From the NCBI GenBank assembly GCA_036172665.1, contig CM069870.1:20806001-20870000 (forward strand): 64,000 nucleotides of DNA. Direction: 5' to 3'. Positions within the stretch are counted from its first letter, which is position 1; each line of letters opens with the position of its first letter. Positions 1 to 10,410 of the stretch are shown here, in pieces. The notes under the pieces are model-generated. The model did not search any database. It was not told the origin of the DNA and saw only the letters and a list, made by a program, of their open reading frames with translations. Source of the DNA: Prosopocoilus inquinatus (Eukaryota; Arthropoda; Insecta; Coleoptera; Lucanidae). Both the position numbers and the translations under genes were made by a program.

Positions 1-1595
1 TAATGCAGATTTGATTTCCATAGATTGTCCTAAATCTGAGATAAGGCCTCTCTGTAAGCGATCGTCTCCGCCGCCTCATCTACATATGTTCTCGTCAGCT
101 GTGCTTTGTTTCTGAAAAGGGCTTATTACGAATGCAAAATTTCCCATTCATATTCAAAATTTTATATCCCAGTTTTACCACTAATTTATTCAGCTCTCCC
201 TGTCTGCGCTGCTGCCGCTCCTCCTCCATTCTTTCCTGGTCCTCTTCAAGGAAACGACTACTAATTCCTGTCGCGGATTTTAATAACCAAATCCAAATCA
301 AAATATAACTCGGGTTAGCTTAATATTTTAATCATGGATAGATCCCCGGCCGCTGCCGCCGCCGCGCCGCCACCGTGCGTTACGACTAATTTGTAATTTT
401 GGAAATATTTATCGTCGCGTGGTGGAGATATTTAGCTCGCCTACTTTGAATACTAATTTTAAATTAAATGCGAGTTGAAATTGCTTCTCCAAGTGCCGGT
501 AAATGTTATCTTAATCGAATTAAATAAATGTTTTAGTTACGTTTCGATTTAAATTATAACACAACCGCGAACCCGAACACAATGAAAAATACAACGTGTT
601 TGCTTTTGTATTTTAGTTACTTCCATGTCTTGTTGCAATTTGCCATCAAATATTTACACTGACAAGTTTACTGTGTATTTATTTGCAAGGTGGAACATAT
701 GAGTGTGTCAACCAACAGGTGGTCATCCGGTGGGTTTGAGAGTCATCTGATATCATCCATCATGACCTCACAGGTTTGGTGATCCGTCAGGTCTGTCAAT
801 GCAGGTTCAACAAAAATGTCCAACTTTATTTAATTATGAGGTAAGACACGTTTCGTCTTGTACTATACATAGTAATTTCCCCCGGTTAAATACTTCACAA
901 TGAATTACAAAAAAAATATTAATTAAGTATTAAAATTATGTAGCTACATATTTTGAAATGGAAAATAAATTATTGCGTAAGTGATTTCGCTGCGTCACGA
1001 AAGGTGATTTTTTTGAAAAAGCAATCGACCCGGGAGTAACATCGTTCGGGCGCAAATAAAAAAAAAATTATACTGAAACATGTCAATCAAAATAATAAAC
1101 AAGGGGTGCATATTTCAATATTTGCAGAGCGTCGTCGTACAAATCAATCTGCCCGCAAATGAAACCGGATTTTAAATGCAACCGCCGCGCCGCCGAAAAA
1201 TGAGAGAAATTCGGCGCTCCCCTCTGATTTTATAACCTATTTAAATGCACCGCCGAATGGGCACGTCTGTCATTTTAAAGATCGTCGGGAATCTCGCCCG
1301 GAAGAAAAATTGAATCCGGAGAGGAGGCGCTGTTTTTAAGACTCATTAAAATACTACAAATTGGGCTCTCGTTTTGGCGTTTCGGATTAAACGCAGAAAG
1401 AAGAAAAAAGCGAAATCATTATAAATTCTAAATAAATTTTTTACGTACGTATCTGATGATTAACGCTTAAAAACAAAAGAATTGCAACCATAAATTCGTT
1501 AACTTCATGCGTGATATACAAGGGTGATTTAGATTTAATTTTAACGAGGGCTTTCTTATCTCTTGGGCGAACTCTCTCTATGACGCTTATTATTA
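1..1595. other. No gene recognised; AT-rich with a GCC-rich run
   Basis: Short open frames here have no recognisable domain or gene-like context. The one compositional feature is a GC-rich stretch at about 345-376 made of GCC/CCG triplets in otherwise AT-rich DNA. I see no repeat shared with other parts of the window. Confidence 0.5.
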
Positions 1596-2000
1596 TATAG
1601 ATAAAATAGCGACATCTTACGATCGCTTTTTGACTTGACATTGCAGTAGGATAGACAAATTGAAGCAGGATTTGCTTCTAATAAGTCCCCCATGCAAGGC
1701 GGCCATGCTTGCTGTCAAAGCATAATGAAAGTTTTTAAAAAAAATTTGTGCAAATCGTTTTTGATTGCAGTGAAAACCTCGAGCAGCCTCTGGACAGCTG
1801 TTTCAGCCCTGCTTGGGGCTTCTTCAGCAGAGACATAGCTCGACATTCCCACTGAAAACAAAAACGACTTGTCCAATTTATTCGCAATTGCGATGTAAGA
1901 GTGATGAATAGATAAAGTAGCGATATCTTACGATCGCTTTTTGACCTGACATTGCTCGAGGTTTTCACTGCAATCAAAAACGATTTGCACAATTTTTTTT
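1596..2000 (-). repeat. Family A 312-bp hammerhead repeat, one unit plus a rearranged second start
   Basis: The left edge motif (ATAGATAAAATAGCGACATC) recurs as ATAGATAAAGTAGCGATATC at 1908, so the unit is 312 bp, the same period as in the independent locus at 17.7 kb. The second unit breaks off after about 50 bp at 1957 and joins an inverted piece (1957-1997) that ends at GATTTGCACAA followed by a T-run. The ribozyme lies at 1788-1832 on the minus strand. The repeat is treated as non-coding because different copies are open in different frames and strands. Confidence 0.8.
1788..1832 (-). ncRNA. Type I hammerhead ribozyme, family A copy 1 (all invariant residues kept)
   Basis: Read on the minus strand, 45 nt: stem I 5' CUCUG; core CUGAAGA; stem II AGCCC/GGGCU with a six-base loop; GAAA; stem III C-G plus the A15.1-U16.1 pair, closed by an AGCU tetraloop; cleavage triplet GUC; stem I 3' CAGAG, fully complementary to CUCUG. 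This matches the type I hammerhead consensus, in which position 7 is free. Very short stem III helices are known from hammerheads of Penelope-like elements and retrozymes. Self-cleavage is predicted, not shown. Confidence 0.8.
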
Positions 2001-2387
2001 TTAAAACTTATTATTACACGTATGATCAACCCCTTTCTTCACTGAGCTTGATTGCCATAGGAATAATTTCTTCGACTTTTCACCGTTGTCGACTCTTGTC
2101 AAGTTGGTTTTATTATTTATAAGAGAGGTTATACATAAGGTGACTGACCATACCTCCCGATTTTTAACAATTTGTCCCGCAAACCGCAGAGTTTTAAAAA
2201 GTCCCACGTTTCGGCTGTACATTTTGTATATTCTAGAATAGATTATAAACCAATTATTAACGAGGGATCTTTTGGGTCGACTATGAGTCCATTAAATAAG
2301 ATCTATTTCACATTATTCTTTTTTAATTTTGCCATAATACATATATTACAGCGTCATATTTGAAAACCTTTTTATTTCCGATAAAAC

Positions 2388-2705
2388 AGCGACATCCTAC
2401 GATCGCTTTTTGACCTGACCTTGCAGTAGGATAGACAAATTGAAGCGGGATTTGCTCCTAATAAGTCCCCCATGCAAGGCGGCCATGCTTGCTGTCAAAG
2501 CATAATGAAAGTTTTTAAAAAAAATTGTTGCAAATCGTTTTTGATTGCAATTGCGAATAAATTGGACAAGTTGTTTTTGGTCTGCAGTCGGAATGTCGAG
2601 CTACGTCTCTGCTGATGAAGCCCCAAACAGGGCTGAGACAGCTGTACAGAGGCTGCTCGAGGTTTTCACTACAATCAAAAACGATTTGCAACAAAATTTT
2701 TTAAA
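2388..2705 (+). repeat. Family A copy 2, head-to-head rearranged
   Basis: 2388-2547 is the minus-oriented half of the 312-bp unit. It contains the conserved GCGACATC, AAGCGGGATTTGCTCC and GGCGGCCATGCTTGC motifs. At about 2548 it switches abruptly to the plus-oriented half, which carries the ribozyme. The right end is again GATTTGCAACAAA plus a T-run, as in the copies ending near 1997, 13400 and 15213. Confidence 0.75.
2607..2651 (+). ncRNA. Hammerhead ribozyme, family A copy 2 (GAGA in place of GAAA)
   Basis: Stem I CUCUG/CAGAG is perfect and the core is the classical CUGAUGA. Stem II is AGCCC/GGGCU, stem III has the AGCU tetraloop, and the cleavage triplet is GUA. The conserved GAAA reads GAGA, which changes an invariant core adenine, so this copy is probably inactive. 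Confidence 0.7.
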
Positions 2706-2809
2706 TCTTTTTATTTGCGTTGAAAATAATTAGTTGTTAAAAAATACTCAATTTTTTTTAATAAGATAATGATAGAAGACCAAGCTGTTGATGAGTACGT
2801 AGCGATGAA

Positions 2810-3700
2810 ATATTATTCGATAAAAATTTTTCTCTGTTGGCCCCCAAGAGATGGCGTTCTGAATGGTTTATGTCTTTACTATTGCGCATTAGATTGATTC
2901 TGTTTTCAATTCGATTTAGAAGAAGAAGGTTTTATTGAGCGTATCAAGACGAAATCGCGTTTTTGAAGTTCGTTTAGGGCAAAACTTTCTCTTCAAGAAA
3001 AAAATGAAGGTGAGTGAACAAAGAGATGACGCTCTAAATAATTAAGAATGACGCGCTTACTTTTAAGTTTCAATTACCTTTAAGTACTGGAATGGCAGAA
3101 GTAGAAGTTATTACTGAGAGTATCAACGTTAACGCCATTTGAAATTACAAAAAAAATAGCTCTCATTTTTGGTTAGAGACGACGCCGACGCTCCGCATGA
3201 TCCCCCTATAACTTGATTTTGGGTTTTCAATTTAATTTTTTGAAATTAAAGTCGAAGTGCGACGTTACAAGAGTGAACATATTGCTGAGAACGTCAACGG
3301 AAAAAAGAAATCCTATAACGGGCAATTTAAATAAAGTGGTCAAAAGATGGCGGTAATTCCGATAATTCCTGTCGTGGCTTGATTTTTATTTTTGACGTTA
3401 AATTTCGAAATTTCAATAATCGCAAAGTTAGAAGGCGGGGATTTTGCGGAGAACATTGGTGTGAAGATGAAATGCACTTATTGGATATTTGCCTAAAATA
3501 ATTTTCACTTTCGGACAACAGATGGAATGACTCTAACATAATCTTACATGCATAGATTTCACATATTTTTGATGTACTAAAAAATTAATCATGAAACCTT
3601 ATTTTCGATTACATTAGTTTTCACTTTGGGATAATAAATGGCGTTTTGAACTATTCAATATGACGCGCTTCAGTATGAGAAGCCAGATAATATATTAACT
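2810..3700. repeat. Degenerate ~165-175-bp tandem array, locus 1
   Basis: A motif like AAGAGATGGCGTTCTGAATG, often followed by a TGACGCGC block, recurs at about 2846, 3024, 3182, 3346, 3522 and 3637, giving spacings near 160-178 bp except the last. The units are strongly diverged. The same family occurs at 58.9-59.7 kb. Confidence 0.5.
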
Positions 3701-4340
3701 AACCTGGACTGTACCAGTACACCTTATTTAATTAAGAAGTCCAGTAGAAGTGTGACTAATCTGAATTAGAAATCATATTGAAGTATGACTCATATGAAAA
3801 TACAAAATTAATAACATGCATCTTACGTAACGAAGAGCATTAGTCATACTAGAGTGTTATGTTAAAGCTTGTTCTTCTTTTACACTGTCTTGCAAATCGT
3901 GAATCAACGGTGACTCATTAGAAAACTCCCGATGTAAGCTAATTCTACGAATTGCAGGGTAGTTTCAGCTACCCACGTCAACCGTGGACTTCGTAATAAA
4001 TAGGATGAGATTTATTCCATTATAAAAAAAATTCCGATTTAATTGAAATAAAGTGTACCTGGGAAGCATCCACCACCAGTACGGACGAGTGTGAATAAAG
4101 AGTTATTGTTAATAAAGTTTTTTTTTTTTTTAGAAGAATACTGGTTTAGATAGATCAGCCCTTCTCTGTGTCATGGTCTGGTTTCAGTTAAAAATTCAAT
4201 TAATTTATTAATTAAACGAAATTCGCATATTCTTTGTTGATATTCTCTTTGTTATTGTAAGAAAACTTCTCTGATAGTTGAATATGTTTTATAAGTACAA
4301 AGTTTTTTTAATCTCGAACTGGACAGAAATATGAAGGGAA
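3700..4340. other. No gene recognised; possible retroelement remnant
   Basis: Several AATAAA-type signals and a T-run sit near 4100-4130 (GAATAAAGAGTTATTGTTAA). This could be the 3' part of an old LTR or retroposed sequence, but no second LTR or coding relic is visible. Confidence 0.2.
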
Positions 4341-4344
4341 CACA

Positions 4345-4382
4345 CTCAACGTTTCGCTATAGATTTATAGCTTCGTCAGGAG
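4345..4382 (-). ncRNA. Penelope-type hammerhead ribozyme motif (family C)
   Basis: Minus strand: stem I CUC/GAG (3 bp); core CUGACGA; one unpaired A; stem II GCUAUA/UAUAGC; GAAA; then CGUU directly followed by the stem I 3' strand. Stem III is therefore A-C/G-U with no loop, the arrangement described for minimal, probably dimeric hammerheads of Penelope-like elements. A 16-bp perfect inverted repeat (4362-4377 / 4382-4397) overlaps the core. Confidence 0.65.
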
Positions 4383-4397
4383 ACGAAGCTATAAATC
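4362..4397. repeat. Perfect 16-bp inverted repeat overlapping hammerhead C
   Basis: GATTTATAGCTTCGTC and its exact complement flank the four bases AGGA. On the minus strand this hairpin uses stem II and core bases of the hammerhead, so the two folds exclude each other. Confidence 0.85.
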
Positions 4398-4429
4398 ATA
4401 ACTAAGGACAAAACAAAAAGGCGTGGATC

Positions 4430-5082
4430 ATGAATTAAAAAGAGCTTCACAGTCTAAGCGACATGACCACGGTTCTCACGCAGGTAACAGAAGCTTAGAC
4501 TGTTCCATTCTTGTGACTTTTCAAGACACGCTTGAATATAAAAGTGCTGAGGTAGGTTGGTCTGTTTAATGAAGCGCTAAAAACAAAGGAAAAGAGCAAA
4601 AATGAGTTAGTTCACTTGGAATTTTTTTTTTTAAAAGGTTCGCAGTCTAAGTCACATGACCGCGGTTCTTACACAAATAACAGGGCCTTAGACTGCTCGA
4701 TTTCTGCAACTTTCCAAGGCAAGTTTTATTAAATTGAATTAAAAATGAATATAAAAATGATTGATACAGGATGAACCGTTTACTGAAGTGATAAAAACAA
4801 TGAAAAAGAAAACAATGGAAAAAAAACAAAAATAAGTGGATTTTCAATTAAAAAAAATGTTCACATTTTAAGTGAGAAGACCGCGGATCTTACGCAGGCT
4901 ACAGGCCGTTAGGCTACACTTTCGTGGCTTTTCAAGTTTTCAAGCAAGTTTTATTGAATTTGATTCAGAATGCGATGTAACTACTTACATTAAAATGAAT
5001 ATAAAAAATGAAACGCAGAACGAACTATTTAGTGGAAAGATTGAAAAAAAAACAAAAATGAGTAGATTTTCAATTTTTTAAT
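4430..5082. repeat. ~200-220-bp tandem repeat, three units
   Basis: Units begin with CAGTCTAAG-type motifs followed by CATGACC and CGCGG, at about 4441, 4638 and 4859 (spacing 197 and 221). Each contains an internal inverted pair (CAGTCTAAG / CTTAGACTG) and ends in an A-rich AACAAAAATGAG block. Open frames inside are incidental. Confidence 0.7.
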
Positions 5083-5559
5083 AAATTTATTTCGATGATC
5101 TGATTTATTATTAACACGCTGTTTCTATTTATTACTAATATTAGACGACACGTAGTCGCGTTCAAGTTGAACGATTTGTTGTTTTTGTGGCTCCGGTTAA
5201 CGTTTTGTAAAAAAATACGGGCCCCGATTTTCGGTTTTCATTTTCACTTAAATTTTTGAGTTTTGATTTTCATTTGAGTATCTAAAGTGTTTGCGTAACC
5301 TTCAAGATACTCCTGGATGTTTATCGGTTGTGTAAATAAAAATAATTGCAATAACTGGTGTTTCTTTAATAATGTTATTTGGCGCTCGCTTTGCACCAAT
5401 TCGTACCACTGGATGGCCAGCCGTGGGAGCGTAAATTAATTTCTTCTGTCATAATTTTGCAGGTTTTACAGAAAGGTAAAGGCAGCACTTGCCCGAAAAA
5501 GAACACATCTTTCGTAACTCATACAATTTATCATGAAAAATGATGTAAAATGCAAAACC

Positions 5560-5725
5560 GTTAAAAACAATGACAAAAGAACAAAAATGAGCAGATTTTC
5601 CAATTTGAAAATAAAGCTTCACAGTCTAAGCGACATGACCACTGTTCTTACAGGTAATTGGGACTTAGACTGTTCCATTTTTGCGACTTTTTAGCGCAAA
5701 TTTGATTAAGTTCGATTAGCTACAT
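5560..5725. repeat. Detached monomer of the 4.4-5.1 kb repeat
   Basis: AGCTTCACAGTCTAAGCGAC at about 5604, preceded by the same AAAAATGAGCAGATTTTC block and followed by CATGACCACTGTTCTTAC, matches the first unit of the array about 1.15 kb upstream. The DNA between (5083-5560) shows no gene or repeat I recognise. Confidence 0.65.
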
Positions 5726-6999
5726 TTTTTTGTCACTTTTAAGCTTTTATTTGAATCTGTCGTAATAAAACGTTATGTCTAAGCTAGTTTCATGCGATTT
5801 TGTAATGCCTTTGTTTTAAGGGGTTTCGTGAGTTCGGTTAAGACGTGATTTTTGAATCCTGATTTCTATGTATTTCTAAGTGGCAAACTGATTGTGCGTT
5901 AATGTGTGTGTGTTTAACATTGTGCAAATGTAAATCTCATTGTAGACAAATTAATTCCTGCATGAATTTCGATATCCACACACATGAGCACATGACGTAA
6001 CTGTTTTCATATACGACTCCGTACGCATTTATAGCCCGCCGTTAAGCTGTTTAGTAGTCGGTCGTGACAGACGCACATTAAACAAGACGCAGGTGAGAGA
6101 GGGGTTACGTCGGCGCGTAATTTACTAAATCCGAGGTGTGGAAAACTCATATTAATATGTCGTTTATATTGATTATCAATCATACCCTCTGCGGAATTAT
6201 TTATGCCGTCGATTACAATATAATGCACGAGCACAATGACGAACTAAATAAGATAACATAAGGGGCGCGCGATATGTCCTAATGACTTCGATACCACCGC
6301 CACCGCCGCCGCCGTCATGCACGTTTCGAATTATACCTACCTACCTACAACTTTATGTACATAAAAACGCTTTCACGGAAGTTCGCCGTAAAAAGAGTAG
6401 CCGATCCGCCGTTATTCCCACGTGAGTCGATCGGCAACGCATAAAAATAGTAATAGATGTGCAACCGGCTTGTAGCGGATAGAAATATGTGAAATCTGAG
6501 TGACCAAGCACACCCCTGAGTGTCTTCCATTTTCAATATAAGATGTATGGTTTCCAAATCGATTTAACTAATAAAAGCGATCAGTCTTTATAAAATATTT
6601 CAACTTCCTGACGTGAACCTTTTTTTTCTCTCAACTTCTATTTTTTTTTTGCTTCCATTTTTGATCGCGAGCCATCGCTCATGTCTATATTACACCTCAC
6701 GTCAGTTCAATATTCTAGTTTTAACTACTGTTGGTTACCGAACTTCGCCTGAAGAAGACCTTCAAATGAATCTGTCGGGTGATATTACATTCTTCAAAAA
6801 GAAAAAGAGAGAAAGGTCAAACGCTAATTGCAGACCGTATGAGCTCTCACCAAATAGAAAAAAAAAAAGCAGTGATGAACCTTTTGTTTTAAGGCGGATA
6901 TCATCGGCAGGTCTACCTCATGAGTTGTTGAGCTGCGCATGATGGCTTGGTGTTCCTTTTCTTGTCGGTTAAATCACAGGAATCATGTCACAATATCTT
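5726..6999. other. No gene recognised
   Basis: Mixed-composition DNA with a short CCG-repeat run at about 6294-6316. The open frame at 6613-6942 is low-complexity, lysine/arginine-rich and matches no family I know. Confidence 0.45.
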
Positions 7000-7710
7000 T
7001 CTCGTTCGCTACTATCTCTTGTTCACTCGGCTGCAGCTCACCACGAGGTTTACGTTACCTAGATTCACCCTTTTGTATCCCAACTCAGTGGAAAGTGATA
7101 GGGACCATTGCTAGGAACGAAATAGCCGTGACCACAGGACGTCAAAATTGATTAAGGCGCCAACAGCGAGCCCACTGCGAGGTTTACGTTCGCTACTATC
7201 TCTTGTTCACTCGGCTGCAGCTCACCACGAGATTTACGTTACCTAGATTGTCCCTTTTGTATCCTAACTCAGTGGAAAGTGATAGGGACCATTGCTAGGA
7301 ACGAAATAGCCGTGACCACAGGACGTCAAAATTGAATAAGGCGCCAACAGCGAGCCCAGTGCGAGGTTTACGTTCGCTACTATCTCTTGCTCACTCGGCT
7401 GCAGCTCACCACGAGGTTTACGTTACCTAGATTGACCCTTTTGTACCCTAACTTAGTGGAGAATGGCGGGACCATTGCTAGGAACGAAATAGCCGTGACC
7501 ACAGGACGTCAAAATTGAATAAGGCGCCAACAGCGAGCTCAGTGCGTGGTTTACGTTCGCTACTATCTCTTGTTCACTCGGCTGCAGCTCACCACGAGGT
7601 TTACGTTACCTAGATTAACCTTTTTTACCCCAATTCAGTGGAGACTGGCGAGGATTATTGCTAGAAACCAGGTAGCCGTCACCACAGGACGTCAAAATTG
7701 AATAAGACGC
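7000..7710. repeat. 184-bp tandem repeat, about four units
   Basis: CTCGGCTGCAGCTCACCACG starts at 7026, 7210, 7394 and 7577, so the period is 184, 184 and 183 bp. Units share CCATTGCTAGGAACGAAATA and CCACAGGACGTCAAAATTGA. The copies are highly similar, the last being most diverged, and are more GC-rich than the flanks, which indicates recent tandem amplification. No promoter or coding frame is conserved. Confidence 0.9.
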
Positions 7711-7829
7711 CATCAACGATTAAAAGGATAATCCAAGTTCACTCCCAGGTGGTTTGGGGTATTTTAATAGTGCCGAACTCGCGATGAAAGGGACGGTAAA
7801 AACATCGCCTCGGAGATATAAGAGCAACC

Positions 7830-8460
7830 GTGGAATCAGAGGCAAGTTTAACGTAAGTGAAACATGGAAAAGAAAGAGTCGAAGGTCGTACATTGCATAC
7901 CCTAAAATGAGACGGTTCGGCGTTAAAAAATATGCGCCGTATATTCTGGACCACGAGAAATTTCTAAAGTTTAAAACAAATCTGGCTGCAACCATAAAAA
8001 TTCTTGCTCGGAAACACTAAACGAACGTCTCCAAGTTTCAAATACTCGAAATATGGTCTTGTATTACAATTTAAAAAAAAATCCGGCTGCAACCGTAACA
8101 ATGCTTGCTTGGAAAAACTAAACGAACGTCTTCAAACTTCAAATACTCGAAAGATGATCTTGTATTACATTACACAACATTGTCTCACAGTTAGAAGCCC
8201 AACCACGGAATAAGGGGGAGGTTTGACGTAAGTGAAAAACCAAATAGAAAGAGAGCAATAAATAATTAGTTGAAGATCATCCCACACCCCAAATGAGACG
8301 GTTCCGCGTTAAAAAATATGCGGCGTAGATTCTCGATCTCGAGAAGTTCGTAAAGCTTCAAACAAATCCGGCCGCAACCGTAACAATTCTTGTTCGGAAG
8401 AACTAAACGAACGTCTCCAAGCTTCAAATCGTCGAAGGATGGTCTGGCATTAAGCAAAAT
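7830..8460. repeat. ~379-bp duplicated unit with an internal ~110-bp repeat
   Basis: GAGACGGTTCGGCGTTAAAA near 7910 and GAGACGGTTCCGCGTTAAAA near 8294 mark two diverged units about 380 bp apart. The block AACTAAACGAACGTCTCCAA occurs three times (about 8018, 8118, 8403), the middle copy being a truncated internal repeat. Confidence 0.65.
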
Positions 8461-8639
8461 TCAAAGACACAAAGTTGGCCATTGCAGGAAGATCCACGCT
8501 AAACATCAACAGCAACGCCCTTCACGTGTTTAACAACGCGAAACAAAAACAAACGCGCGATTTTTGATCGCGCATGTGCGTTTCGTCGGAAAACAGGACC
8601 ACCTCTTCACATGTAGACTGCAAAGGAAGCCTAACTAAC

Positions 8640-10410
8640 TGAATTACTTAGAGCGAAAATAAACCGTAACAACGGCGAGCATTGTCTTGTATGGTATACA
8701 CCATGGAAGCGAATTGCTCAGCCATCAACTGGTCAATCACGTGCTTCATTGTTCCGATTTGCTGAGAAAGTGACGGAATTGCGAGTTGCCCCCGCGTTAT
8801 AGACACGGTAATGACACGGTGGTCATGGCTTGCCAAGGTGAAATTGCGCTTGTCAAGTTGGTTTGCCGAGTCCACGAGATTGTCAAATTAAATGCTAAGG
8901 CAACGGAGACCAGGGCGTGCCGTATCGCACTCGTCAAGTTGTCTTGACAAGCTCTCTAAATCACACGTCGCGGAAATTCGGCACACGCCGTGGAAATGGC
9001 CATAGCTTGTCTGATCAAGTCGATCCGTTGACTCTACGAACTCGCCAATCACATGCTTTACGGTTCCAGTTTGCAGAGAAAGTGATGGAATCCGGTGCTG
9101 TGGAAACGATTATGGCTTGCCAATTGGAATTGTGCTTGTCAAGTTGAGACATCGAGTCCATGAGCTTGCCAAATTGAGTCCACGAGCTCGTTGAATCAAT
9201 TACCGTGGGTACGGCGGTCATGACGTGCCGTACCGCACTCGTCAAGTTGGCTTGACAAGCCCATGACCTCGCCAAATCGCACATCGCGGGACGGCCATAG
9301 CTTGCCGGGTCAAGTTGATCCTATGAACTCGCCAAACACGTGATTTACGGCTCCAACTTGCCGAGAAAGAGACGGAATCCCGCGCCGTGGCTTGCCTAAT
9401 TGGAATTGTGCTTGTCAAGTTGATTAATCGAATCCATGAGCTCGTCACATCGATTGCCATGCGAACACTGGCCATGGCGTGCCGTATCACACTCGTAAAT
9501 TTGACTTAATAAACCCAAGAAATCCTCAAATCACACGACGCTGGAATCTGGCACACGACATGGGAATGACGATAGCTCGCCGGTTCAAGTTGATTCGCTG
9601 AGCCTACGAACTCGCCTATGACACGTTTTACTCTTCCAGTTTGCTGACAAAGTGATGTAATCGACTTGCCCAATTGAAATTGCACTTGTCAAGTTGACAG
9701 GAATAAAGTTCATGGGAACGGCGGCATGTCGTGCCATATGGCATCCGTAAATTTGACTTGACAAGTCCATGACCCAGCGGAATCCAGCTTTAGATAGACG
9801 ACAAATAATTTCCAATGCAATTTTTCTCGATGAAACAGGAAAAATGTTCATAATTTCTTTTCATTTCTTCTGGCACTGCGTTTATTAATACGAAACGCTT
9901 GTCAAGTTGGTTTGTCGGGTCCATGTGCTAGTCAAATCATGGGGTTGACTGTCATGATGTGTCGTGTTGCACTCATCAAGTTGGTTTGACAAGCCCATGA
10001 GCTCGCCAAATCACATGTCGCGGAAATCCGGCACACGCCATGTGAACAGCCATAGTTTGCCGAGTCAAATAGACCCGCTGAGTCTCATATCAGACGCTTT
10101 ATTGTTCCAGTTCGCTGAGAGAGGGATGAAATTCCACACCGTAGAAACGATTATGGCTTACCAAATTGAAATTGTGCTTGACAAGTTAACTTCCTGAGTC
10201 CATGAGCTCGTTAAATTGATTGTTTTGGTATCAGCGGCCCTGGCGTCCCGTGTTGCATTCGCCAAGTTGGCTTGTCAAGCCCATGGACTAGCGTAAGCCA
10301 GCTTCAGATAGACGACAAATGATTTCCAATGCAATTTTTCTGGATGAAACGGGAAAAAAAGTTCATTATTCCTCTGCATTTCCCGTGGCAATTCTCTTTA
10401 TTAATACGAA
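8640..10410. repeat. ~256-bp degenerate satellite with a 512-bp higher-order period
   Basis: The block GCACTCGTCAAGTTGGCTTG and variants recurs at about 8927, 9235, 9489, 9740, 9970 and 10256. A longer shared block (AGATAGACGACAAATGATTT and the ~100 bp after it) occurs at about 9793 and 10305, that is 512 bp apart, twice the basic period. The CTTGTCAAGTTG / CTTGACAAG motif recurs throughout. Open frames on both strands are by-products. Confidence 0.75.

Noticed and set aside
6613..6942. 109-codon frame; the sequence CGCCTGAAGAAGACC inside was tested as a hammerhead
   Set aside because: No GAAA box or complementary stem I follows at a suitable distance, and the protein is low-complexity.
7754..8020. 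88-codon basic frame
   Set aside because: It lies in a duplicated repeat whose second copy does not keep the frame. No domain.
9015..9851. Several minus-strand frames of 82-89 codons
   Set aside because: All lie in the ~256-bp satellite. Resemblance between them reflects DNA repetition.
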